Of a DNA stretch of 64,000 nucleotides, positions 16,434 to 24,872 are shown piece after piece. The first letter of the stretch is position 1, and the number at the start of each line of letters is the position of its first letter. Made by a program: the position numbers and the translations under genes. The stretch is taken from assembly GCF_900129655.1 (NCBI RefSeq), contig NZ_FQWK01000004.1:1-64000 (forward strand), in the 5' to 3' direction. Under the pieces are notes generated by a model, which did no database searches, was not told where the DNA came from, and saw only the letters and a program-made list of their open reading frames with translations. The stretch is from Bacteroides clarus YIT 12056 (GTDB taxonomy: Bacteria; Bacteroidota; Bacteroidia; Bacteroidales; Bacteroidaceae).

Positions 16434-19033
16434 TAAAATATCATCAATATCATAAACCTCACTCCGCCTTTCTTCACGCCGGGGATGTCGGTGTAGGTGA
16501 GGCGGCGCACATATTCTATGTGCAGCAGCTTGAAGATGTTGTAGATACCTACGCTGGCTTCGACGTAGGGGGTATTGCTCATGATATGGCTGGTGGGCAT
16601 GCCGTCGCGCATCGGGAAGAGGAAGAGGTCGGGGTTGCCGCTTTTGTACGGGTTGTTCTTGTCCGTCAGTGTGCCCCACATGCCTCGGATGCGGAACATC
16701 TCTCTCCACTTCAGCTTCTTGATGAGGGGGATGCGGTTGAAGAGCTTTCCGTTCATGTCGTAGCTGAGGGCGAGTGAGGCGTAGCGGTCGTTCAGGAACT
16801 CCATGTTGTTGATGAGGTTGAACGATTCGTTGTTCTGGGTGATGTACGAGAGGTTCGCCATCGGCAGGTTCAGCAACGGGAAGGGCACGGTGTTCCATTG
16901 CGCGCCGGCACGGGCGGTGACGTCCAGCTTACCCCACGAACCGAACCAGAAGCGTTTGCGGATGCTGGCTTCCGTAAGGTTGAAGTTGTATTCGCCCCCA
17001 AGCACGCCTTTCAGGCCGACGGTGTGAGAGAGGGTGAACGTGGGCGCATCCAGCGATACGGGTACACGGCGCTGCTTGGTGTTGACGAACGTCTCACCGG
17101 GGGCGTAACGCAGCGTCAGTCCCAGCTCGGTGGTGGTGACGTCGTGCACCAGGGTGTTCTTCTCGTCCCATTCGCCGGGGGTGGAGCCGTTGTTCTTCCA
17201 GTATTGCAGCATACCAGCGGGCTGGTCGTTGCGGTGGCGCGCCATTGCCTTGACGGAGAAGCCGGATTGGGTTTCGAGCTCGTAGGTCAGGGTGGCGTCG
17301 CGCATGTACGACATCTGGTCTACGGTAGTCCATTTCCAGCCGACGAACATATTGTCCTTGTCCGTGGCCAGGTACTTGTCCATGGGAGACATCACGTCGT
17401 AGGTGTACTGGAAGGCGAGGTAATGCTTGGGGAACTCCCAAAGGACGTACTCGCGCTTGTTGAAGGAGTAGGCGGCCTGTCCGGAGTAGAACCATTTCTT
17501 GTCGCGCGTACCGTAGGCTCCGTAACCGCTGAAGCTCCAGTGCGGATGCAGGTTACCGGTGGTCATGCCGCTGAGACGGAAACGGGTGCCGTTCACGTAG
17601 TTGCTGGTAATCATGGTGTTGATGGGACCGAAATCGAACTTGCTGGGATGCTTCTTGCTGCCCGTCTCCACGAAGTTCTCGATGAGCGCCTTTGCACCGA
17701 ATATGACGTATTTGAAACCCGGTATCTGTTCGATGCGGTTCATGAACACGTCCATGGAGCTCTCTTTCTTGGTGAGCGGCACCTGGCGTACTTTGGCCCA
17801 GTATTCGTCGCTCTTGGCAAGCATGTTGGCTTCTTTGATGACGTTTCCTTTCAGGCGGAATAGGCGGGGCTCTATCTCATCGAATTTGTAGTCGCTGTAC
17901 TTGGTGGTGCGCTGCACTTCCAGGCCTTGTATGCCTTTCATCAGGGCGAGCTCCACGGTCATGTCGTCGTCGGTGAGTACCCAGTTGCCGTCGGGCAGTT
18001 GCTCGAACTGCTGCACGATGTCGAGGTTCTCCACGAAGTTGACGCCTGTCTTCTTGGGCAGGTTCATGATGGCTTTTTTTACGGCGTAGGTGGAGTCTTT
18101 CACCACGTACAGGTGTCCGGTGAAGCCGAAGTCCTGCGAGTTCTGGGGTACGAAGGTGAGGTGCACGCATTCCTGCTTGTCCACCATGAGGGTGTCCATC
18201 AGGTAGAACTTATAGAAGCTGATGGCTCCGCGTCCGATAGGGCTGACGAAGCGGCGTTGCAGCAGGCGGATATCGTCGTCGTAGATGTTGACGTCGGAGA
18301 ACACGTCGGTGAGGATGGTGCCCAGCATATCGCCCGTGTTGAAGAATTCTTCGATACCGTTGGAGTTCATTCCCTCGATGATGGTCTTCTCGCTCTTGGG
18401 ACTTTTGCGGTAGATGGTCTTGGAAGCCGTCTCCTTGATGGAGATGGGCAGAATCATCTTGTTGGTCTTGGGCGACACTTCCACCTGGTCTTTGAAGAAA
18501 GAGAATTTCTTGTAGATGCCTTTCTCCATTTTCTCCGGCGTGACGTCGTTGATGGACATCTTCATCTTCTCGTATTTCTGGTACTGGTAGTAGTCGTTCT
18601 CCTCGAGCTTCAGGACTTTCTTGTTCTCGATGACCTTCTTCATGAACTCCACGGCGGGGTTGTTCTTGCGCGAGTACTTCTCTTTCTTGGGCTTGACGAC
18701 GACTTCGGAAAGCATCACGTCGGCGGGTGTCAGCTTTACGTTGAGTACTTTCGTGCCGGGGGCGAACTTCACTTTCTTGGTGATGTAGCCTATGGCGGAG
18801 AAGGTCAGTTCATCCCAGCCTTTACGTGTCTCCACCTGGTATTCTCCGTCAGCGTTGGAGATGCCGCCTACGCCTTTTCCTTCGTATTGTACGGTGATAT
18901 ACATCAGCGGTTCGTGGGTGAGGGAGTCCGTTATAACGCCTCTTATCTGTGCTGATGCGCCGGCAGAGGCGAATAGTAAAAGCAAGAGGATGAGGGTAAT
19001 GCTATATATTCGTTTCATACGTTTCATAATCAA
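16433..19033 (-). CDS. DUF5686 / carboxypeptidase-regulatory-like outer-membrane protein
   Basis: An 866-residue secreted protein with a signal peptide (about 1-28, ending ASAQ), then a carboxypeptidase-regulatory-like beta-sandwich (about 29-115, IRGVITDSLTHEPLMYI) and a long DUF5686 region with alternating aromatic strands, ending in hydrophobic residues (FMILMIF). It is probably an outer-membrane beta-barrel; the cargo is unknown and no SusD-like partner is present. Two further ATGs lie in the first five codons (at 19027 and 19018), so the exact start is uncertain. A minus-strand -7 box (19038-19045) lies only a few bases before the start. The 3' end touches the repeat arm at 16405-16433. 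Confidence 0.85.
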   Translation of the reverse strand: MIMKRMKRIYSITLILLLLLFASAGASAQIRGVITDSLTHEPLMYITVQYEGKGVGGISNADGEYQVETRKGWDELTFSAIGYITKKVKFAPGTKVLNVKLTPADVMLSEVVVKPKKEKYSRKNNPAVEFMKKVIENKKVLKLEENDYYQYQKYEKMKMSINDVTPEKMEKGIYKKFSFFKDQVEVSPKTNKMILPISIKETASKTIYRKSPKSEKTIIEGMNSNGIEEFFNTGDMLGTILTDVFSDVNIYDDDIRLLQRRFVSPIGRGAISFYKFYLMDTLMVDKQECVHLTFVPQNSQDFGFTGHLYVVKDSTYAVKKAIMNLPKKTGVNFVENLDIVQQFEQLPDGNWVLTDDDMTVELALMKGIQGLEVQRTTKYSDYKFDEIEPRLFRLKGNVIKEANMLAKSDEYWAKVRQVPLTKKESSMDVFMNRIEQIPGFKYVIFGAKALIENFVETGSKKHPSKFDFGPINTMITSNYVNGTRFRLSGMTTGNLHPHWSFSGYGAYGTRDKKWFYSGQAAYSFNKREYVLWEFPKHYLAFQYTYDVMSPMDKYLATDKDNMFVGWKWTTVDQMSYMRDATLTYELETQSGFSVKAMARHRNDQPAGMLQYWKNNGSTPGEWDEKNTLVHDVTTTELGLTLRYAPGETFVNTKQRRVPVSLDAPTFTLSHTVGLKGVLGGEYNFNLTEASIRKRFWFGSWGKLDVTARAGAQWNTVPFPLLNLPMANLSYITQNNESFNLINNMEFLNDRYASLALSYDMNGKLFNRIPLIKKLKWREMFRIRGMWGTLTDKNNPYKSGNPDLFLFPMRDGMPTSHIMSNTPYVEASVGIYNIFKLLHIEYVRRLTYTDIPGVKKGGVRFMILMIF

Positions 19034-19037
19034 GCCG

Positions 19038-19045
19038 CAAAGTTA
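19038..19045 (-). promoter_or_regulatory. Promoter -7 box for the DUF5686 gene
   Basis: The minus strand reads TAACTTTG. TTTG lies at 19069-19072 as a possible -33 element, with a slightly long 23-bp spacer. The box is only 4 bp from the annotated start at 19033, so translation may begin at one of the internal ATGs (19027 or 19018). Confidence 0.5.
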
Positions 19046-19217
19046 ACAATTTACTGTTAATCAAGAAGCAAATATATTTTAAAGAATGAGAGGGATGTTT
19101 AAGAGGGTGAGGCCGCCGTTCGGGCGTTTTCTCACTTTATTTCCCCCTCTTGTTTGTTAATATTGACAGAATAGAACGGGATTTGCGCAGGATAGTGACG
19201 ATGGGGCGAATCGGCGT

Positions 19218-19249
19218 TTTGAGTTTTTTTATACAATTGAATACATTTG
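19218..19249 (+). promoter_or_regulatory. Complete Bacteroides promoter for the beta-barrel gene
   Basis: TTTG (19218-19221), a 20-bp spacer, then TACATTTG (19242-19249). This is a near-ideal match to the -33/-7 consensus of the Bacteroides housekeeping sigma factor, with a leader of about 25 nt before the ATG at 19279. Confidence 0.8.
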
Positions 19250-19278
19250 TCTTATCAAATCACAAAATATATTGTATT

Positions 19279-19863
19279 ATGAAAAAGTTATTTGTATTGG
19301 TTTTGGTTGCAATGGTGTCTACTGTAACCTTTGCGCAAATCTCTTGGAATGCGAAAGCAGGTATTAATATGAGTAAATTGACCGGTGGTGAGGGGGCCGA
19401 TATGAAAGTGGGCTATCAGCTGGGTGTGGGCATGGAATATGCTTTTACCGATATGTGGTCTGTCCAGCCGTCGTTGATGATTGTGGGTAACGGAGCCAAA
19501 TTTGATTACGGTGGCGGAGAGTCCGAAAAGTTCAAACCTACCTATTTGCAGATTCCTATCATGGCGGCAGGCCGTTTTCCGGTGACTGAAAGCATAAATA
19601 TCGTCGGTAAGGTGGGTCCGTATCTGGGCTTTGGTCTGGGCGGCAAATGCGACGGCGAAAAGATTTTCAAATACGACGAGGATACCGGTGAAGGCTGGGA
19701 CGCCAAACGCTTCGACTTCGGTTTGGGCTTCGGCGTGGGTGCCGAATTCGGCAAGTACCTGGTCGGCCTGGACTTCCTGTTCGGTCTGACGGAAGTGATG
19801 GATTGGGGCAAAGATTCTCCGAAGAATATGTCTATCGCTCTCTCGGTAGGTTACAAATTCTGA
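19279..19863 (+). CDS. Outer-membrane beta-barrel protein (porin-like)
   Basis: A 194-residue protein with a clear signal peptide (MKKLFVLVLVAMVSTVTFAQ). The rest consists of amphipathic beta strands with Gly/aromatic alternation (WNAKAGINMSKLTGG, FDFGLGFGVGAEFGKY) and a C-terminal Phe (VGYKF). It fits the small 8-stranded outer-membrane barrel family (OMP_b-brl type). The start was set at the Met before the signal peptide, because the upstream in-frame region is promoter and leader. The gene stands alone, and the site B repeat array follows it. Confidence 0.85.
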   Translation: MKKLFVLVLVAMVSTVTFAQISWNAKAGINMSKLTGGEGADMKVGYQLGVGMEYAFTDMWSVQPSLMIVGNGAKFDYGGGESEKFKPTYLQIPIMAAGRFPVTESINIVGKVGPYLGFGLGGKCDGEKIFKYDEDTGEGWDAKRFDFGLGFGVGAEFGKYLVGLDFLFGLTEVMDWGKDSPKNMSIALSVGYKF

Positions 19864-19974
19864 TTACAGAAACATAATAACAGACTGACTTAAACTATTT
19901 TTCTTTTATTGTACTGTGTTTAGTGTGGGTATGGCAGCTAATGACCATACCCTTTTTTATATACCAAAAATCGC

Positions 19975-20084
19975 CTCGTAAAACAAGCGGATTCGTCTTA
20001 CGGGGCGAAATAATCCGTCTTGCGGAATGGATAAATTCATCTCACGGGATGAGCCGGCTCATGTGGCGGGATGATTTTCCGGAC
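19975..20084. repeat. 22-bp-period degenerate palindromic array, site B
   Basis: Five consecutive 22-bp units start at 19975, 19997, 20019, 20041 and 20063. Their first 12 bases are CTCGTAAAACAA, CTTACGGGGCGA, CTTGCGGAATGG, CTCACGGGATGA and GTGGCGGGATGA, the same motif as site A with mainly C/T and A/G changes. Unit 4 contains the perfect palindrome ATGAGCCGGCTCAT. The array lies between the convergent 3' ends of the beta-barrel gene and wecB. Confidence 0.85.
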
Positions 20085-20089
20085 GATTT

Positions 20090-21184
20090 CTATATTTTCT
20101 CTCCGTTTATCAGCGTCTGTACGATGCGCTCGGCGGTACGTCCGTCCCAGCGGTCGGGCAGGGTGGTGTGCTTCCATTCGCCGTGCAGCAGCTTGTCGAG
20201 GGCGGCGGAGAGGGCGAAGGAGTTCTCGCCTACGAGTTCGTTGGTTCCGATGCGCCAGGTTTCGGGATGCTCGGCGTAGGTGTTGAGCGTGATGCAGGGC
20301 ACGTCGAGGAAGGTGGCTTCTTCGGCTATGTTGCCGGAGTCGGTCACGATGCCTTTGGCCTGGTTGATGAGGAAGCCGAAGTGCAGGTAGCTCTGGGGCG
20401 GCAGGATGTGCAGCCGGGGCATGTCGAGCCCCAATGACTTGATGGCGCGCTCCACGTACGGATGCACGGGGGCTACGATGGGCATGTCGCCTGCTTTCCC
20501 GGCCAGCGTCTGCATCAGGGAGCCGAGCACGGCTTTCTTTTCCAGCAGGTCGTGGCGGTTCAGGGTGAGCAGGAGATAGCCGCCCTTGCGCAGTCCGAGG
20601 CTGGAGAACCAGAGCGGCTGTACAAGGCGGTGGCGGTTGTAGCGGATGGTATCGATGAGGATATTGCCTACGTAATGGATGTATTCGGGTATCATGCCTT
20701 CTTGGTTGAGGTTGCGGTTGGCTACCATGCCGGCGGTGAAGAGATAGTCGGAGATGGCGTCTACAATCGTACGGTTGACCTCACGCGGCATATTCATGTC
20801 GAACGAGCGGGTTCCGGCTATGACGTGCGCCACTTTCAGCCCGCGCTTCTTGGCTACGATGGCGCAACTCATGGTGGCGGTCATGTCGTCCACCACGAGC
20901 ACCACCCGGGCGGGGTGTTCGTTGAGCTCCTGCTCGAAGGCCAGCATGATGGCGGCCGCCACTTGGGAGTGGTTGCGTCCGCCGATGCCCAGGTAGGCGT
21001 CGGGCTTGCGCATGGCAAGGTCGGAGAAGAGCGAGGCGTCCAGGGTGGTGTCGTCCTGTGCTCCGGTGTACACTATGCGGTAGGAGATGTTCTTGCCTGC
21101 CTCTCTGGCTGCGTCGATGGCGCGGCAGAGGGGGGCGATCTTCATAAAGTTGGGACGTGCGCCCGATACGATGGTTATTTTCAT
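20090..21184 (-). CDS. wecB: UDP-N-acetylglucosamine 2-epimerase (non-hydrolysing)
   Basis: A 364-residue enzyme that interconverts UDP-GlcNAc and UDP-ManNAc, supplying ManNAc sugars for surface polysaccharides. The start MKITIVSGARPNFMKIAPL carries the GARPNFMK motif. HVIAGTRSFDMNMPREVNR and GIVTDSGNIAEEATFLDVPC are the conserved UDP-sugar-binding and catalytic segments. The typical HxE of other WecB proteins ('AGLR' region) appears as AGTRSFD, so this is a divergent branch and its substrate could differ. The Met at 21184 was chosen because the family motif begins there. It diverges from the TRIC-like gene. Confidence 0.85.
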   Translation of the reverse strand: MKITIVSGARPNFMKIAPLCRAIDAAREAGKNISYRIVYTGAQDDTTLDASLFSDLAMRKPDAYLGIGGRNHSQVAAAIMLAFEQELNEHPARVVLVVDDMTATMSCAIVAKKRGLKVAHVIAGTRSFDMNMPREVNRTIVDAISDYLFTAGMVANRNLNQEGMIPEYIHYVGNILIDTIRYNRHRLVQPLWFSSLGLRKGGYLLLTLNRHDLLEKKAVLGSLMQTLAGKAGDMPIVAPVHPYVERAIKSLGLDMPRLHILPPQSYLHFGFLINQAKGIVTDSGNIAEEATFLDVPCITLNTYAEHPETWRIGTNELVGENSFALSAALDKLLHGEWKHTTLPDRWDGRTAERIVQTLINGEKI

Positions 21185-21263
21185 TGCCGATATAAATTGA
21201 TGAGACAAAAATACACTTTCTTAGGGAAATTATTTGTTACTTTGCAGAAAAAGAAATGCCCTC

Positions 21264-21899
21264 ATGCCAACATTTGTTCAGATACTCGACTTCATTGGTA
21301 CATTCGCTTTCGCCATCAGCGGCATACGGCTGGCTTCGGCGAAACGTTTCGACTGGTTCGGAGCCTATGTGGTGGGCTTCGTGACGGCCATCGGCGGCGG
21401 TACGATACGCGACCTGCTGCTGGATGTGACCCCCGGCTGGATGACCGACCCCATTTATCTGATATGTACCGGACTGGCGTTGCTGTGGGTCATCTTCTTC
21501 GGAAAGCATCTTATCCATCTGCACAATACGTTCTTTATATTCGACACAATCGGTCTGGCGCTGTTTACGGTGGTGGGCGTGGGCAAGAGCCTTGCGCTGG
21601 GCTATCCTTTTTGGGTGGCCATCATCATGGGCAGCATTACCGGAGCGGCGGGCGGCGTGATACGCGATGTCTTTATCAACGAGATACCGCTCATATTCCG
21701 TAAGGAGATTTATGCGATGGCGTGTGTGGTGGGCGGTACGGTGTATTGGCTTTGCGAACTTGCCGGCATGCAGTCTTACGGCTGTCAGGTGATAGGCGGA
21801 ATATCCGTGTTCATCACCCGTATTCTGGCTGTGAAATATAAGATTTGTCTGCCCATACTGTCGGGCAACGACGGAGAGGAGCAAGGGAAAGAAAATTGA
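21264..21899 (+). CDS. Trimeric intracellular cation (TRIC) channel-like protein
   Basis: A 211-residue inner-membrane protein of the UPF0126/TRIC family. Two similar halves, each with about three transmembrane helices, carry the family Gly-rich motif: GGGTIRDLLLDVTP (near 45-58) and AGGVIRDVFINEIP (about 130-143). Prokaryotic homologues are trimeric K+ or cation channels; physiological roles differ. The start was moved to the Met of MPTFVQILDFIGTF, where the first helix begins. A strong bidirectional terminator (21923-21976) follows. Confidence 0.9.
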   Translation: MPTFVQILDFIGTFAFAISGIRLASAKRFDWFGAYVVGFVTAIGGGTIRDLLLDVTPGWMTDPIYLICTGLALLWVIFFGKHLIHLHNTFFIFDTIGLALFTVVGVGKSLALGYPFWVAIIMGSITGAAGGVIRDVFINEIPLIFRKEIYAMACVVGGTVYWLCELAGMQSYGCQVIGGISVFITRILAVKYKICLPILSGNDGEEQGKEN

Positions 21900-21922
21900 C
21901 TTCGCCCGTTTTTCTCCGATAG

Positions 21923-21976
21923 ATGTGTCTGCCTGTAATGATGTTCCGCTTTCATTACAGGCAGACACATTTTAAT
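21923..21976. terminator. Strong terminator after the TRIC-like gene
   Basis: Perfect 18-bp inverted repeat ATGTGTCTGCCTGTAATG (21923-21940) / CATTACAGGCAGACACAT (21953-21970) with a 12-nt loop, followed by TTTAATT. Confidence 0.85.
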
Positions 21977-22048
21977 TATTCCCTCTGATGCGCCCTTTCC
22001 GTAGACATCTTTTTGTTTATCTTATGGTAATAATTGTCATAAATCAGC

Positions 22049-22200
22049 GGTGAAATTGTACTTCCTGCTGAATTTCAGCCGCTTCGCTTCACCCGAAAAC
22101 TGTCAAAATAGGGGGTGAAATCTGTCAAATGATAGTTTTCACCCCAAAGAATACCCGTATTTCATCCCTCAAGACTTGGAAACTTCCGTATACTTGCAAT
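22049..22200. repeat. Intergenic tract with inverted repeats, weak 22-bp period
   Basis: The stretch before the sigma-factor gene holds GGGGTGAAA (22112-22120) inverted against TTTTCACCCC (22136-22145). GAAAACTGTCA / TGATAGTTTTC and several TTTCA-starting segments recur at roughly 22-bp steps. It may be an operator region for the sigma factor or a diverged relative of the 22-bp arrays; the motif of sites A, B and D is not clearly present. Confidence 0.4.
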
Positions 22201-22246
22201 CACTAAACCGAAACGAATATTAACCATTTAAAAAAATTAGCAAAGT

Positions 22247-22750
22247 ATGAACACTTACAGTTTTAGAAAAGATTTACTTGCCGTGCAAGAAGAACTGCTT
22301 CGCTTTGCATACAAATTGACGGCCGATCGGGAAGAAGCGAATGATTTGTTGCAGGAGACCTCTCTTAAAGCCTTGGATAATGAGGATAAATATGAACCTG
22401 ATACCAACTTTAAAGGTTGGATGTATACCATTATGCGTAACATCTTTATAAATAACTACCGGAAGATAGTTCGTGAACAGACTTTCGTAGACCAGACCGA
22501 TAATCTGTATCATCTGAGCATGCCGCAGGATTCCGGCTTCGCCAGCACCGAAGGCGCCTACGACCTGAAAGAAATGCACCGCATCGTCAATTCATTGCCA
22601 CGTGATTATAAAGTACCCTTCTCCATGCATGTCTCCGGATTTAAATACCGCGAAATAGCCGAACGCCTCGGACTCCCCCTCGGAACAGTAAAAAGCCGCA
22701 TCTTCTTTACAAGACAGAAATTACAGGAAGAGTTGAAAGACTTCATTTAG
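22247..22750 (+). CDS. ECF-type RNA polymerase sigma factor
   Basis: A 167-residue sigma-70 family protein with region 2 (about 10-75; LLRFAYKLTADREEANDLLQ, then WMYTIMRNIFINNYRK) and region 4 (about 105-160; LPRDYKVPFSMHVSGFKYRE, then LPLGTVKSRIFFTRQKL). This size and arrangement, without regions 1 and 3, is the ECF type. No anti-sigma factor or SusC-type partner lies downstream, so it is an orphan of the small cytoplasmic kind found in many Bacteroides genomes. Its stop codon abuts a perfect 38-bp inverted repeat (22750-22842). Confidence 0.92.
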   Translation: MNTYSFRKDLLAVQEELLRFAYKLTADREEANDLLQETSLKALDNEDKYEPDTNFKGWMYTIMRNIFINNYRKIVREQTFVDQTDNLYHLSMPQDSGFASTEGAYDLKEMHRIVNSLPRDYKVPFSMHVSGFKYREIAERLGLPLGTVKSRIFFTRQKLQEELKDFI

Positions 22751-22842
22751 TAAATTGAGAATTGAGAATTAAAAATTGAGAAATAGGCTGCGCGATGTTC
22801 GTTCCCTATTTCTCAATTTTTAATTCTCAATTCTCAATTTAC
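22750..22842. repeat. Perfect 38-bp inverted-repeat element with GCGCAGC core
   Basis: Left arm 22750-22787 and right arm 22805-22842 are exact reverse complements built of ATTGAGA / AATTGAGAATT oligomers. The short spacer holds CTGCGCGATG, which reads CATCGCGCAG on the minus strand, so core plus arm read GCGCAGCCTATTTCTC. The same core and arm recur at 33481-33510. The element begins at the last base of the sigma-factor stop codon. Confidence 0.9.
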
Positions 22843-22969
22843 CAAATGATATAAAACATATCTTTTGAGTGAATAATTATGGGGTTATTTTGACTATATG
22901 TCAGAATAATCCTTTATATTTGTATGTATCAAGTTAACCGAGTGACCAAATAGCTAATTACCTATTACA

Positions 22970-24745
22970 ATGAAAAAAGAAATCAAATTCAGTCTTGTTT
23001 ACCGCGATATGTGGCAGTCGTCCGGTAAATACCAGCCGCGAGTAGACCAGTTGGTACGTATCGCACCGTTGATAATCGAAATGGGCTGCTTTGCACGTGT
23101 CGAGACCAACGGCGGAGCTTTCGAGCAAGTGAACCTTCTCTATGGTGAGAACCCTAACAAGGCAGTCCGCGCCTTTACCAAGCCTTTCAACGATGCGGGC
23201 ATACAGACCCACATGCTCGACCGCGGACTGAATGCGCTGCGTATGTATCCCGTTCCCGCCGATGTGCGCCGGCTGATGTACAAGGTGAAACATGCGCAAG
23301 GCGTGGATATCACCCGTATCTTCTGCGGACTGAATGAAACGCGCAACATTATCCCTTCCATCCGCTATGCGCTCGAAGCGGGCATGATACCGCAGGCAAC
23401 GCTCTGTATCACTCATTCGCCCGTACATACGGTGGAGTACTACGCCCGTATAGCCGACAAACTTATCGAAGCGGGAGCGCCCGAAATCTGCTTGAAGGAC
23501 ATGGCGGGCATCGGCCGTCCGGGTATGCTGGGCGAACTGACGAAAGCCATCAAGGAGAAACATCCCGACGTGCTGATACAGTATCACGGCCATAGCGGAC
23601 CGGGGCTTTCAATGGCTTCCATCCTCGAAGTATGCGAAAACGGAGCCGATATCATAGATGTGGCCATGGAACCCATGTCGTGGGGAAAGGTGCATCCGGA
23701 CGTTATTTCCGTACAGGCCATGCTGCGCGACAAGGGTTTCCGGGTGCCCGACATCAATATGAAGGCCTATATGAAAGCGCGCGCCATGACGCAGGAGTTC
23801 ATAGACGACTTCCTCGGTTATTTTATGGACCCTACCAACAAGCATATGTCGTCCCTGCTCTTGAAGTGCGGACTTCCGGGCGGTATGATGGGCTCCATGA
23901 TGGCGGACTTGAAAGGCGTACATTCCGGCATCAACATGATACTGAAAGGTAAGAACCAGCCCGAACTCAGCATAGACGACCTGCTGGTGATGCTTTTCGA
24001 CGAAGTGGAATATGTATGGCCTAAGCTGGGCTATCCGCCTTTGGTGACTCCGTTCAGCCAGTACGTGAAGAACGTGGCGCTGATGAACGTAATGCAACTG
24101 GTGAAAGGAGAAGAACGCTGGACGATGATCGATAATCATACCTGGGACATGATTCTGGGCAAGAGCGGACGTCTGCCGGGTGAGCTGGCTCCCGAAATCA
24201 TAGAGCTTGCCAAGTCCAAAGGTTACGAGTTTGTCGACACAGACCCGCAATCCAACTATCCGGACGCTTTGGACGAATACCGCAAGGAAATGGACGAGAA
24301 CGGCTGGGAATATGGTGAGGATGATGAGGAGCTTTTTGAATTGGCTATGCACGACCGCCAATACCGCGATTATAAGTCGGGTGTTGCCAAGAAACGTTTC
24401 CGTGATGAGTTGGAGCGTGTAAAGGATGCTTCTATGGCAAAGAGCGGATACTCGGAAGAGGAGATAAAGAAGCTGAAACGCGCCAAAGCAGACCCCGTTA
24501 TTGCGCCGTCCAAGGGGCAGGTGCTTTGGGAAGTTTCCGTGGAAGGTCCGTCTGCGGCGCCGTTTATCGGGCGTAAGTATCAGCACGACGAGGTGTTCTG
24601 CTATCTCTCTACGCCGTGGGGTGAGTACGAAAAGGTAATGACCGGATTTACAGGCCGTGTTGTCGAAGTATGTGCCCGGCAAGGTGCTAACGTCAACAAG
24701 GGAGACGTGATAGCGTACATCCAGCGAAGCGATATCTTCGCGTAG
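22970..24745 (+). CDS. Carboxylase/decarboxylase subunit (PycB / oxaloacetate decarboxylase alpha-like)
   Basis: A 591-residue protein. Residues about 5-290 form a HMGL-like TIM barrel with the carboxyltransferase signatures: YRDMWQSSGKYQPR at the N-terminus, ICLKDMAGIG (the Lys carbamylated in the family) and QYHGHSGPG (metal-binding His pair). The conserved PYC_OADA region follows (about 300-460). The last 85 residues look like a biotinyl/lipoyl half-barrel (IAPSKGQVLWEV to GANVNKGDVIAYI), but the AMKM biotinylation motif is missing; TPWG stands at that place. It may therefore need a separate biotin carrier, or not carry biotin at all. It stands alone between two repeat elements. Confidence 0.8.
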   Translation: MKKEIKFSLVYRDMWQSSGKYQPRVDQLVRIAPLIIEMGCFARVETNGGAFEQVNLLYGENPNKAVRAFTKPFNDAGIQTHMLDRGLNALRMYPVPADVRRLMYKVKHAQGVDITRIFCGLNETRNIIPSIRYALEAGMIPQATLCITHSPVHTVEYYARIADKLIEAGAPEICLKDMAGIGRPGMLGELTKAIKEKHPDVLIQYHGHSGPGLSMASILEVCENGADIIDVAMEPMSWGKVHPDVISVQAMLRDKGFRVPDINMKAYMKARAMTQEFIDDFLGYFMDPTNKHMSSLLLKCGLPGGMMGSMMADLKGVHSGINMILKGKNQPELSIDDLLVMLFDEVEYVWPKLGYPPLVTPFSQYVKNVALMNVMQLVKGEERWTMIDNHTWDMILGKSGRLPGELAPEIIELAKSKGYEFVDTDPQSNYPDALDEYRKEMDENGWEYGEDDEELFELAMHDRQYRDYKSGVAKKRFRDELERVKDASMAKSGYSEEEIKKLKRAKADPVIAPSKGQVLWEVSVEGPSAAPFIGRKYQHDEVFCYLSTPWGEYEKVMTGFTGRVVEVCARQGANVNKGDVIAYIQRSDIFA

Positions 24746-24749
24746 CGGT

Positions 24750-24835
24750 TGTCATTCGGAACGGAGCGAGGAATCTCTTCTCTTTACATCGATAAAGAGA
24801 GGGGATTCCTCGTCGCTACGCTCCTCTGAATGACA
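24750..24835. repeat. Palindromic 'GTCATTCGGA' repeat element
   Basis: TGTCATTCGGAACGGAGCG... at 24750 is inverted against ...CGCTCCTCTGAATGACA ending at 24835, with arms of about 37-43 bp and a 6-nt loop. A half-copy of the same sequence (ACTGTCATTCGGAGCGAAGC) lies inside a coding region at 41113-41152. It sits between the two convergent genes ending at 24745 and 24873 and could also serve as a bidirectional terminator. Confidence 0.8.
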
Positions 24836-24872
24836 GGATGTAAGCCTTATCCGGGTGTTGGCGTATGCTTTC

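Noticed and set aside
20462..21703. 413-codon plus-strand open frame across wecB and the TRIC-like gene
   Set aside because: It runs antisense to wecB and out of frame through the TRIC-like gene, and its translation has no domain-like character.
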